From: Epiperipatus broadwayi
Lineage: Eukaryota > Onychophora > Udeonychophora > Euonychophora > Peripatidae
NCBI GenBank assembly: GCA_028023455.1
Contig: JAQFVV010012405.1
Coordinates: forward strand, 5,913,334-5,977,333
Direction: 5' to 3'
Length of the DNA stretch: 64,000 nt
The notes below the pieces were generated by a model that worked only from the letters and a program-made list of their open reading frames with translations, did no database searches and was not told the DNA's origin. Every line of letters begins with the position of its first letter. Within the stretch, counting starts at the first letter, position 1. Made by a program: the position numbers and the translations under genes. Shown here piece after piece: positions 24,046 through 36,438 of the stretch.

Positions 24046-25138
24046 ATCGTATGCTTGAATGTTTCTCATCAGACTTCGTCTTTTTAAATGCTTTTGTCTA
24101 ACTTAGAAATTCTATTTGTTTGGGTCAAATCTTATAACTGACTTTTAACATACTTTATCAAATGGATTTTCTTCAAATTTTTTACACATGTTGGATATTG
24201 ATGAAAAATGTATCATTGCAGGTTGTTTACTTTAATAGTATTGGCAAGTTAAATTTCAAACTATAGTTGTTATCAATTCAGTAAGTTTTCAGTTGTCCAA
24301 AATAGATGGTGATATAAAAAGTATTTACAGTTAATTAAAATAGAAAGAAAAAGAAATTACAGATGAAATCTTAATTTCTCTTGATTGTCTAACTAAAACT
24401 GTTGCTGTATTTCTAGTATTTGAAATGAAATTGATGTGCATTAAAAATAATTTACAAGACTTTTGTTTACATTCTCAGATTTTTAATTTGAGTGTGAATA
24501 ATTACACTAAGTTTGTATATATAAAAAATATTTTACAAAAATGCTTTTATTTCATTTTTGAGACAATATACTATTTATATAAATTTTTGAGCATATAATT
24601 TGTTACTGAGAAAATAGGTAAGTTATATGAAAATATTTATATATTATGCTGTGTAATTCAGAAATTATTCATTAGATATCATTGATATGTAGGCAAATCT
24701 CACTTAACATAGACTACTTTTCAAATTATCACAATCTATAAATTATAACTATATCTTTGTTTAAATTGTACCTATAATTTTATTTTTATTCCTACAAAAT
24801 TGCAACTATTAAAAAAAGTTTCTTAATGTATAAACATTATAATTATAAATTTAAAGCATTAAAATATTCTTTATTCACTTATTTTAAATAATATATTACA
24901 TAATAAATAAACAACTTTTAAATTCTAAAATATGACAGTTGAAAACTCATAGCACTGGTTTAGGGAAACATCGCCTTGTCAGTTATGTCTACCTCTTAAA
25001 CATCTTTGCCACAAATCAGAATGGGATAAAATCTTATTTGTACAAAGTGAATTTTATTTCTATTATTTACAAGTTGATTGTTGTTTATTATTTAATGACT
25101 TCTTTTATAGTGTTGCAATGTAAGGCTTTTTAATATTA
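24046..25138. other. Non-coding stretch without recognised features
   Basis: A+T-rich. The sequence AGACGAAGTCTGATGAGAAA (minus strand, near 24064-24083) looks like a retroelement tail hairpin, but no element could be bounded. Confidence 0.3.
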
Positions 25139-25140
25139 TA

Positions 25141-25398
25141 AATTGATAATAATTGAAAGTTTGCTAGTCTTTCACATGCGCGATTGTCTCTCAGACAGCC
25201 AATCAGATTTTAAACAACTGTCTTAAGAACGATCAGGCTTCGACAACATGACAGAGATTTTGATAAGAAAAGAATGATACCAACCTTTTCTCAACTTAAC
25301 TTTTATATATATATAAGCCAGTCTTAAGCATCTTGATTGGCTGTCTGAGAGACAATTGCGCATGTGAAAGACTAGCAAACTTTCAATTATTATCAATT
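25141..25398. mobile_element. 258-bp MITE with 68-bp terminal inverted repeats and TA duplication
   Basis: The ends AATTGATAATAATTGAAAGT (25141) and the reverse complement ending at 25398 are nearly perfect over about 68 bp. They include CTAGTCTTTCACATGCGC and GTCTCTCAGACAGCCAATCA, with one mismatch seen. TA flanks both sides (25139-25140 and 25399-25400), consistent with a Tc1/mariner-type target. The 120-bp centre has no coding potential. The close match of the arms suggests a fairly young insertion. Confidence 0.85.
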
Positions 25399-25479
25399 TA
25401 TTAACAACATGCGATTTAAAGAAATATTATAAAATATATAAATTGACATATATTTAATTTTAGAAATACTTTTGAATTC

Positions 25480-27650
25480 ATATATATTTAGCATACAGCA
25501 GAATTGGATTATATTTTGACTAACAGAAAATACATATTTCAAGATTATAATGTTCTTAATAAATTTAACACAGGAAGTGATCATTGATTAGTAAGATGTA
25601 AGATATGTGTTAATGCAAAACTAGAGAGACAAAACTTATTAAGAAAAACTATATTTACAGTTGATATTCCTAATCTTCAGAAACATTCTAATGAATTTAA
25701 ATTACAACTTACAAATCGATTTCAAGTATTAGTAGATTTTGAATATAATTCAGATTTGAATGAAATTAATATGAAAATAACTGATACACTTTTAAAAACT
25801 GCAACAAGATAGCTGGTAGAAAAAAATCAGCAATTGACCAATAAAATGTTTACTGAGACTAAAGAATTTATGAAGAAAAGAAGGAATATGAAGATATACA
25901 AAAATGATGCATTAAAAAGGATTGAATAACTCGAATTTTGTAAAATGACGTGGAAAAGAGTTGAAAATGATATTAGAAAGTATAACAGTGAATTAGCAAG
26001 GAAAGCTGTAGAAGAGAATAAAACTCTCAAGAGTGTAAAACAACATTTTGGTATTGGTAGGAAATTTATATCTGCAATAAGGAAAAAAGATGGAATTATT
26101 ACTAAAAAGAGAGATGACATCATGAAATGAGTAGAAGCCTTCTATCAAGAATTATGTAGTAATAAAGAACAAGTACCTCCTATATCTATTATGTCTTCCG
26201 AATCAGACATGCAATTAAATGTATGAAAAAAGGAAAGGCTCCAGGTAATGATGGAATTATAATTAATATATTAAAAGAAGCCGGTGAAGAAATAGAATTT
26301 TTTTTAGCAAAGTTATATACCAAATGTCTAAATGATAAAGATGTACCAGATGATTGGAAGAATGCAGTATATAAAGAAGATATTAGAAATTACAGACCTA
26401 TCAGCCTTTTATCAGTTTTATACAAAATTTTTACCGAGGTAATTACAACTCGTCTACAGAGAACATTGGATTTCCACCAACCAAGAGAACAAGCTGGATT
26501 TAAAAGTGGTTTTAGTACAGTAGATCATATCCAGGTATTGAGAGAAATTATAGAAAGGACAAATGAATATGAGTTGCTATTATGCTTTGGATTTGTAAAT
26601 TATGAAAAGGTATTTGATCCTCTAAACATTTCTTCAGTGTTTAAAGCATTGGATTATCAAGGTATAGATCCAGGATATTGTCATATTTTAAAGAATATTT
26701 ATAAAAATACAACAGCAACAATTAGATTATATAATGATACTGGAAAGTCAACATTGAGAAAGGTGTAAGACAAGGTGACTCCATATCTCCAAAATGTTTT
26801 ACAGCAATGCTGCAAGAAGTATTTTGTGGATTAAAATGGGAAGCTAAAGGAGTGAAAGTAAATGGAAATTATTTAAGTCATTTATATTTTGCAGATGATG
26901 TAGTTGTTTTTGCAAATAATGCTTTAGAGCTGCAGCAAATGTTGCAGGAGTTATCAGATGAAAGTAGGACTAAAGATAAATGTTAAAAAGATTAAAGTAA
27001 TGTTTAATGGATTTTCTCAAAATATGAAAATAAAGATCGATTATGATGAGTTAGAAGAAAACAGTTACAAATACCTTGGTCAGATTATTAATACAGATGG
27101 AAACAATGGATGAAATTAATCATAGAATTAAACTTGGTTGTAGTGCTTTTGGTAGAAATAATTTGATACTAAAAGGAAATATGCCTATGTGTTTGAAAAG
27201 GAATGTTTTTAACAAATGTGTTTTACCAGTTCTTACTTATAGGATCTGAGACTTGGACACTTAATAGTAGAACAATACAGAGACTCCAGACCACTCAAAG
27301 AAGTATGAAGAGATGCATGTTGGGAGTAACAAGAAATCGAAAACGCAATGTATGAGTAAGAGAACAAACAGGTGTTACTGACCTCATTGAAAAAAATTAA
27401 AAGATTGAAGTAGAGTTGGGCTGGACATATTGCTAGAAGAGATGATAATAGATTGACAATTGAAATCTTAAACTTGATTCCAAGAGATTGTAAAAGACCT
27501 AGAAAGAGACCATATGTGAGATGGATGGATGAAATAAGAAAGTGAGCAGGGGTGATGTGGAGAAGAGAAGCTAAAGATTGGAGAATATGGATTGAACTTG
27601 GAGAGACCTTCATCCTGCAGTGGATTGATAATGGTTGATAATGATGATGA
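25480..27650 (+). mobile_element. RTE-like LINE, 5'-truncated, best-preserved copy
   Basis: It starts within the endonuclease C-terminus: IDYILTNRK (about 25508), then GSDH (25574-25585), the catalytic SDH motif of APE-type endonucleases. A charged linker follows (25700-26130). The reverse transcriptase begins in the 181-codon open stretch at 26223-26768: GKAPGNDGI, NYRPISLLSVLYKIF, QAGFKSGFSTVDHIQVLREI, then FVNYEKVFDPLN, where the catalytic Asp of FVDYEKAFD is replaced by Asn. Block B (RQGDSISPK) follows at about 26765, then YFADDVVVFANN (26886-26920), NTDGN, GCSAFGRNN and the tail RPRKRPYVRWMDEIRK (27495-27545). A (GAT)n tail ends near 27650. Frameshifts lie at 26767 and beyond. It is dead, but clear enough to serve as the family reference. 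Confidence 0.9.
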
Positions 27651-30065
27651 TGACTTGACTAATAATAATAATAATAAAGTTTTTTTCCTTCATGTTTAAT
27701 TCAGATTTCAATTTTTTTAGAATACTATATATATATGTGCTGCACGCACAATCGTAAGCAAATATAAAAATACTATTTTAGCTAAGCGCTCTAGAGAGAC
27801 TTCTTGCTCTCATACTCATAGCTACTATTTTGTTAGAAACTGCTTTGTTAGAAGGAAAATTTATGCAAAATAATGCAAATTAGTTATAACTGCCATACAA
27901 ATTTTCAATATTTATATAGTAATAAAAAATTGTTTACATTTTAGTTTTTCCTTATACATTTCAATACTATTTAAGCTAATATCTTTTAACTTAAAACAAT
28001 AAAAATAATCTTCTCTATATCTACAAACCATAATCACATCATCTTGTTTACATTTTTTTTTTTTTTTTATTGTTTCATTTTGTAAGCTCATTTAATGCAA
28101 ATCATATTACTTTTGATTTATATAAAGAAAAATAGAAAAATGTTAATTATAAATGAAAAGTTCAGAAGTGAAAGTATATTTTTTTTTAAAGAGATATGTA
28201 AGCTATTATATCTCTTAAGAGAAAATTTAATTCTGGTACTATTTTTAAATGTAGCATCATATTGTATAACCTGTACTTATTCTATTAAATTTTCCATACT
28301 ATAAAATTTGAATTCTATTCTTTTTACTGCAAAGAAAAATGAATCTTATTGGTCTTAAGTTCTCATTTGACATAAATAGTAAAAAGATAATATTAACAGA
28401 TTCTTGTTTACAATAAGTATTAAAAAATATGGGTATAAATTTAGCAAAACAATTATTTATGAGAGTTTTACTTTTCATTCTATATAAAGTACATTGTCCA
28501 AAATAATCAGCACATATATACATATTTTTTGTATAAATATTAATTTAAAATCTAATGCAGAAAAGGGATTTTGTCAAATTGATTATTAAAATATTATTGT
28601 TTGTATTGTGATTGTTTTTACAGACATTAAATGGCAATAGCTTTTTGTAATATAATGATTAAATAAAATTATTACTAATTTTCTTCTTTTCTGAGCCAAG
28701 TAATATCTGGTAATTAATGAATATATAAAATAATCTTGTGTGATAAAAAAATTTAATGTAAAATGAATATATTTAATCTTTAAAAATAATTTAATGTTGT
28801 ATATTAAATATATGAAATTTCATATTTTATATTTATTACATGATTGTGATTATTATTTAACTTTGTTAAACAATTTCTAAATTATTTTTTATATGTTGTT
28901 TGAAATAATTGAAATAATAGATTTGTAATTAAGATGTGAATTTGTTTAGATATTTAAGGGCAAATGCCCAATGACCACATTTTTTCAATGTCTTTGAAAA
29001 AGTTTGATTGCCCTTTAGCGAATGTAGTTAATTTAATGATGTAGAAAAATGATTTTTAAGTTTTTCTGTCTCAAATTGGTGTATTTTTTTGTGTTTACTC
29101 CAATGAGCATTAAAAGGGACAACAATTTGAAAGTGCGAAAATATTCATTTTTAAATATTTTCAAAAACTGTTTAATACTATTATATTAATGAGAAGCATT
29201 TTTGTTATATAATGTTAGTATTATTTCAAAGGTATTTACCCTAGATTATTTTTATAGAGAATATTTTTGTAACTGGGGATAGTCTTAAAAGAAAAATAGT
29301 TTAAAAAGGAATATATTTAATAGATGTATATTATTTATTTATAATAGATGTAAAGGGGATTCATATCTTATGATTATCACTTGGTGATTAGATAGTATAT
29401 TTAAGAAAAGCAATAAAGAATTTTAGAAAAAGATTCAGAAAGAAATTTGGAAGTATGCAATTGAAGCTTATATGTGAATGTCATTGGTGGCAGTTAAGGG
29501 AGAGATGAATTAATCTAAGGTTTTTATAAGAGAGAGAGAGAGTGTGTATGTGAGAAAGAGAATGTAAATTTTATACGCATATAAACTTTTACAAATAAAA
29601 ATAGGTTTATGAAAAAAAATTTAAACTTTTTATTTAGAAATGGAGATAAAATTTAGTAAAAAAAAGTTTGTAACATTTGCTATGTTATTTGATAGTGAAT
29701 TTTGATCTACATGTTTAAGCAAAGAAAATCTTCACTACAGCTCATTATGGGGATTGTGATAAAAGAAAACATAAGGTTGTAGTTAATGTAAAAAAAGAAA
29801 TATGGAAAAAAATGTAGAGTTAAGAATGCATAATAGCTGTATGAAATTAAAAAACTCTATCAGAGTTGATATATAAGGCAATAGGTAAGAAAGTAATTTG
29901 CTTTTAAGGTAAGGACAGAATATTTAGAAATCAGAGAAAAAAATAAATGAATGGAAATGGAGTGATGTGAAGGATGGAAAGTGTAAAACACAATTGGGTA
30001 ATCTATCATTGAATGTTGAATGTCCAGAAAATTTTGAACTTTATTTAAACTTCTCCAAATACAAA
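27651..30065. other. Non-coding stretch without recognised features
   Basis: A+T-rich, with an (ATA)n run just after the LINE and an AG/TG microsatellite at 29530-29550. No gene or bounded repeat seen. Confidence 0.35.
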
Positions 30066-30285
30066 CAACTGTTAGCAACAACACTCAAAGATAACACAGG
30101 TTAAGTAGATTTCACAACATTTCGAATTGTATTATTTTCAGCTCTTCTTCAGGTATTGCTGACCTGACTAGTGACAGTGCTAGCATAGGCGTCAAACTTA
30201 GATATTTACATTTTTGAATATTGAATTGTAAGGCAACAGTCTAACCAACTAAGCTATTTTGTCAAAGGTCTTATACCTGGAATAT
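30066..30285 (-). mobile_element. tRNA-derived SINE with hammerhead-like tail, third copy
   Basis: On the minus strand the A box is TAGCTTAGTTGG (30255-30244), and the B box has decayed to AGTTTGACGCC. Then come ACTGTCACTAGTCAGGTCAG and CCTGAAGAAGAGCTG..AATTCGAAATGTTG (about 30155-30117), followed by one copy of the unit that is tandemly repeated at 15.4 kb. In this copy the CTGAAGA heptamer fits the hammerhead core consensus CUGANGA exactly and is followed, after the hairpin region, by GAAA. Confidence 0.75.
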
Positions 30286-32747
30286 ATATTTTTAGAGAGA
30301 AGGAAGAATTCAGATACCAAAGTAATGGAAACAAGGATAGGAGGAGGAGGAGTTTTTGAGATAATCATTGAGTTTTGAGATGAAAAATATATAAGTGAGG
30401 GATAAAGCAATGGAAATCATGAAAATTATGTTGAAAAAATGATGGATAGTCAACAAATCAATAAAACTATATGGGTACAACTCTAAAGGAAATGAATAAC
30501 AAAATGTGATGGCTAATATTTCTGATTCAATTTGTTGAAGAGACAGTCATTTGAGAAGAAGCAAAAATTACTTTCACATTGCAACTTAATTCTTTAATGT
30601 ATTTAATTACATAATTAATAGTCATTATTTAATCATCTAAATAAAGTTTAATAAACGTTTTCTTAGAATTTTTTGATTATTAATGAAGATAAAAATGTAA
30701 AGATACAGTTCAGTAATTTACATCGAAAATAGCATCACATAAAATTTTTTTAACTATATGTATCATTACAATTTATCATTTTTAATATATTTATGGATGC
30801 AAAAAATAAAAAAAGATAGCTTTTGTTCATAGATGAGTTAATATCAAAGATAGTGTAGCTTTAGAGAATCAACAAATGCTAGAGATATGATTTTTGTCAG
30901 TTTAATCAGTTTGTAAACTTTGAAAGTAGCTGTTTTTTTAAAGGCAGCAAACACCATTATGGTATAAGATAAAATATTATTACTGATGGTAGAAAGTCTG
31001 AAGTGATTTGAAGTAAAAACAAATGTTAACTAGGGATATATGAGTTTGAACTTTGTTTATTATTTTGATAAAAGTGGTTTATGGAGCAATTTATAAAAGG
31101 ATTCACAAAGTAGACATCAAGTTGTTATTTAAAGTTTAATATTGGGATTTTTAATTAAAAATAAACTCAAGAATTTCATCTTTCTTTGTTTTTAGATTTA
31201 CATTATATTGTTGAATGGTCTATTTTTTGACAATTTCAAGCATAGAACTATAAACTTTATCCAGTAATTAGTGTTTTAAATTTCTGATTCTTTATTATCC
31301 GATAATGGAAGGTTAATCTTCAGCAACTTTTGGTTTGGTATTGTTATAAGCTTGAAAATATAGATCAATTTAAGTCTCTTTATAATGCTTTAGATATACA
31401 GACTGACTTTGACTTAGGTGTTGAGATGCCAAAAAAGTCTTAAAAATACTTTTTAATATCAAACCAGTAAAACATCACATGATCACTATTACAGTAGGTG
31501 GCACTATTATGTGGAAAAAATTTTGTTACTTTTTAATATTATGAAAATGTAATAGTAAGATTGTAAGACCAGATGATATATTTTTCAATTTGCATAATGA
31601 TAGTGAATTGATAGTTGTAAGGGGTTACCTCTATTAGATTAAGCATATGAAACATTTGACAGTTAAGATCTTCTAAAAGTGATGAACTTAAATATGGTTT
31701 TGTGAGAAAGACAACCCACTTTTACATATAAAAATTATTCCAAAGATGATATTAAAAAGTGCAATATTGATTGCTTTCATTGACAAGTTGTGACTGAAAA
31801 TAAAATAAAACATAGAGCAATGTATTAAAGCTTTGATAAAGAAAATTTTTTTTGCAGAAGTTAAAATTCAACATAACAAGAGGGTCAGTGTATAATATAT
31901 GGGCATATATTTTTAGTTCATGGATCAATTTATTAATTGTGAAATTTACTATTTTTATTTTTGGTTTTTATATATTTTTTTTTTATCTTCTGGACTAGCA
32001 ATGGCCATACTTGGTTATTATTGTCTTATCATGCTAATGATGATAATCTTTGCCTAAAACTGACAATTTGTTAAATAAGTAAAACAATTTGCAAATAAAT
32101 TCAGTAAAGACGTTTGTCTACAATCTTTGCTAAACATGTATGTCATTTGTAGAAAATATTTACTTTTGGGAACCAAAGAATGATGCTTGACAATAGTATG
32201 ATTAAGCGAATAAAATTAAATAATTTAAATGTAATTCATAAACCCGTGGCTTTCTTTGATTCAAGCATTATTCATATAAAATAGTTTCTTTTTCTCCTAA
32301 AGAAAGATAATTGACTCTTAGCAGTGATTGAGTTTTATTATGTTAAGAATAAAAAAAATTATTTAAGAATATTTAAATATGATTATTAAAACTTTGATAT
32401 TCAAACAAATTAAATAACTTTAATTACAATTATTTCTTAATAAATGCTTTTCACACAGCAAAAACTTTGTTATAATTATTATTTAAGGTCTGTAATAAAT
32501 TTTTAATACAGAACGCTTTCTAAAAGCTATAATTTGACTGTGTTCCAGACTGCAACTCAATTGAATATATTGTATTTTCTGATCATTAAGGAATCTGAGC
32601 TATTAATAAGTTTTGCATCTTTTTTTTTTTATCATTCTTTTATTGTAGTCTCGGTTTACATTTTGAGTTAAAAATATGATAGTATATTTTTTCATGTTCT
32701 ATTAAACATCAAAGATATTAATAGGATTTTTTAAAACTTTGTTATAT
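30286..32747. other. Non-coding stretch without recognised features
   Basis: A+T-rich. A short GGTGGCACTATTATGTGGAA segment near 31497 resembles the terminal repeat of the 58.8-kb element, but no second end was found. Confidence 0.35.
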
Positions 32748-32753
32748 ATATAT

Positions 32754-34969
32754 TGTGCCGGATACTCAATCTATTCTGATACAGAGGGCGCCACCAGATC
32801 ACTACATATCTGGAAAATTTATTTGCTGTGATCAGAATAGATGATGATGATGGTTTGCGCCAACTAGACTCAGGGAGACACAAGAGATCTTAAATTGTTT
32901 AGACAATTGAGACAAAAAGCACAAAGACAAACATCAGCCAAATTAAGTTTAAACAAATTCTAAAATTTTATTAAGAGAAAATAAATTATGAAGTATAATT
33001 TATTGACACAATAAATAGGGTTAACTCAGGCGTGTACCAGAAATACCAAAGGCAAAGCTATGACAGACTGACTGATCTTCTAATAAACGAATTATAAAGG
33101 GAGGAAGTAAATTTTATTCAGCAGAGGATTTATCCAAACATTGCTTTTCACTTTCAGATACTTAAACAATACGTCCTTGAAATAGATCAAAGAAACTAGC
33201 GCCAACGAGCTTTTCGAGGTCCGAAAAATGTAACGGGCCCCCGAATGTCATATGTCAGTATAAGCTGCACCTATTATTACATTTAAAATAAAGGTGATTG
33301 ATCCACCTCAAGAACAACCGAAAAATATGATTGAAAATGAAAGAAAAACAATTAAAACTGGTGAATCCCAGCCAAACGATTGGCAAAAACTACTCTAAAA
33401 ATAAGAATTAAAGTTCTCAATAGGAGACGAGCAAATAATTAGAAAAACAGTTACGTCTGCCCCAGCAAATAAAGAAAATAAACTTACAAACAAATTCTGA
33501 GTACACGCTCTGATAAATTTAAAGCACACGTATTAAATACAAAATCTATCGGAGAGTGCACATGAGTACGAAAATATTAAAAGTTTTAAATAATTTAGCA
33601 GAACGAAAGTATTGCTCACCTGTAATTTAAAAAGGGATAAATTTTATCTTCCTGCTGACGACTTATAAAATTACAAAGAAAAACAATTCTAATTTCCGCT
33701 TTCAGAGATATAAGAAACGAAATCCCCACCTGTGGAAAATTAGACAATAAAGTCGCCAGCCAAAAGATTTTTGGAGGTTTGCGAAAGGGCAAACACATTG
33801 TTTAAAAAATTAATTATTGAATAATAAAATAATTACAAGTAAGCATTTAAAATGCACGACTGCCAAAGCATTTATAAAAAGGTTTTACATAAAAATAGAA
33901 ACTCACTCGTCACTCTCCAATAAACAAAAATTGAAAGTAACTTGGAATCTTAAAACTAAGATTCCAAGACACACTACAAAATACTAGAAAACACAGCAAA
34001 TATTAAATATGAGTCTATATTGTTTAAGAATACATATTTATGATTAGATTGAGCGGAGATTTAATGAGAATTAATTTACCCTGGGAAGAATAAAAAAGAA
34101 AATAGTTACCTTTCGGTAAAACAATGTTCACATAGAGTGCACACTATTATTAATTCGTTTTCAGGTCATTGACAAAGGCAAGGTAGAGGCAGGCGGGGTC
34201 TTGTTTATTTTATGTGTTCATTGCAGGATTGAGGGAAAGCTGGCAGGCATGGGTCCATCTTCTGAGTTAAACTAGCACGACATATTGTTGGTTATCAAAC
34301 GTATAGCAGTATATTTTGACATCACAGAGAAAGCAAAATTGTTTTAGTAACTGCAAATTTTGCTTTTAAAAATTAAATGTTCAAACTGCTAATGGTACAA
34401 ACATTGAAGAGGTTATTAATCCGACTGAATACTGAACGAATCAACTTGACGAAGTGCTGACTTAATCGCTCTAGGTTAGAATAGAATAGACTGACTCATG
34501 AAATTTTTGGTATTATTTATACCTTCCTCAAATTCCCACGAAAACTAGCCTTGTTGTTCAATTTCTACACCTAAGGCAGGGCAAATATTAATCTCCAGCT
34601 CAATCTAATCTAAGAATTCTACCCAGGGTTTATTAAAAAAACAAAAACAACACAAATCAAATTTCCGCTTTTTATAATGAATTTTAAACTAATTAATATA
34701 AAAGCTACAGGAATGTAATTAGCAAGATTGCTTGTTTTTAAATCAAATTGATTTAAAGTAAAAACAAGCGGTATAAGAAAACTATTTTAAAATAAATCGG
34801 TAAAAATTAAAATGATCCGTTTTACATATAAATGTGTGTGTATTTTGATACACGTACTCTTTTTAAATAATAATGAAAATTTAAACCTTAAATGTTTAAT
34901 GAAAATTAAAAGCTTAATAAATTTATTTTTTTGTAATAACACCATTGAATCGGAAATCAATCCGGTTCA
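32754..34969 (-). repeat. LTR of the 32.75-38.65 kb element (3' LTR in minus orientation)
   Basis: Long terminal repeat of 2216 bp, TG..CA bounded, with no convincing ORF. Near its plus-strand start a hairpin, CCAGAT..ATCTGG (32794-32813), is followed by AAAATTTAT. It differs from the other LTR only by scattered substitutions and tiny indels. Confidence 0.85.
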
Positions 34970-35201
34970 ACTGCCTCAAAACGTGATCCCAAAAAAAAAA
35001 CCATTCCTGTAACTTTTTTTTTTTTTTTAAACTATAAACACTTTAAAAATATTCTTAGAAATTCGACTGAACGTTTGCCTCGCACTCATGAAAAACAAAA
35101 CAATATTTCATTTCAAACATTTATCCGTTCTCATAATCCGTTAACAAAATCTTTTTTATTTTTATTAAAAACATTCCGTCCAATTACTAAAAGCTGAACC
35201 C

Positions 35202-35970
35202 TTAACTTTTGTCCGGCGGTTCTTTTACTCCATTTACTAACTTACTGAAATAAGTTCCTTTCCCTCTCTTATATTTTCTTAGCTTATACAATTTTCTCTT
35301 GTCTCTTTCACATTCTATTTTGTTTTCTATCTCATATAATGGAAAACTGTTCTGCCGAGCAAAACACCTTTCTACTAAGTATCCCATTTTATTACTCGTA
35401 CTATAAGCATTAGTATACGGAAAGAATTTATCATCTACGAACTTTTTGAATGTTTGACCTAAGATCCTTCTATATATGGCTTCTATTTCTACCTTAAAAT
35501 CATATTTCTTAACCTTTTTTCTAACTCTTTTCTTCTTTTCAAATTCATTTTCACAACAAATATTTAGTAAAACAAATTTATTTTTAGTTTCACACGGAGA
35601 CTTTTTTACCTGACTCTGTTTTTATCTTATAACTTTCTTCTATTTCTATATCTACATTTACTAGATTTTCCATCATACTTTCTATCTGTACCCTATCTGT
35701 GCTTATTTCTAACTTTATTTTGACCTTCTCTGTCCTAGCACTATCCTGTGCTACTTCAACTTCTATATCTTTTATAACGTCTACTTTTTCTACTTCCTGA
35801 GTTTCTTCTACTCTTCTCATTATTTTTCCCCTCATCTCTCTCATTTCTCTAATCATTTCTGCTTTGAATTCCCTAATTTCTTCCTTCATTTGTTGGCACA
35901 TCTCCTTCATTTCTCTCATCATGTCCATCATCATCTGTGTCTCTGACTCATCTTTTTCAACTATTTCCAT
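35202..35970 (-). CDS. gag-like coiled-coil ORF of the LTR element, in two frames
   Basis: The first frame (35970-35590, 126 codons) is dominated by Met, Glu, Lys and Arg in heptad order, for example MMREMKEMCQQMKEEIREF, a predicted coiled coil at residues 10-60, followed by a Val/Glu-rich acidic part. A second open frame, offset by +1 and starting around the A6 run at 35609-35604, continues to 35202 with basic and aromatic residues (KKRVRKKVKKYDF, then YKLRKYKRGKGTYF). Arthropod and other invertebrate LTR elements often have such coiled-coil gag N-termini. No zinc knuckle is visible. Whether the frame change is programmed or a mutation cannot be told from one copy. Confidence 0.55.
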
Positions 35971-36438
35971 TTTCGCACCGGACTAAATTTGCAATACTAA
36001 CTTCTTAAAAAAAAATCTAAAAGCAAATAAAACGCTATTTACTGTTTTCTATAAATTATTTCATAACAAAGACAAACTATATTTAACTCTTCAAAAAAAA
36101 GTTAACTCAGATTTTTTAGAAAATACTCTTTTTACTGTTCTAAATTATTTAATTAAAAGGAAGACTAAGTATATTTAACTCTTCAAATAAAATTACTCCA
36201 ACAGACTTTTTAGACAATACTCTTTTTATTGTTTATAATTTATTTCATATAAAAGAAAGACGAACCCCATTCTACCAACCTGCTCCAATAATACATGCAA
36301 TAATTAACAAAAACCCAACATCCACCTACTAAATCTTGCCTCTTATACCTGAAATCTTTCTCAATTGTCTAAACAAAATCTCACGTGGACTTGAAAACTC
36401 GAAGCCTTACGTTGGTAGTGCTAAAAATTACTATCCTA

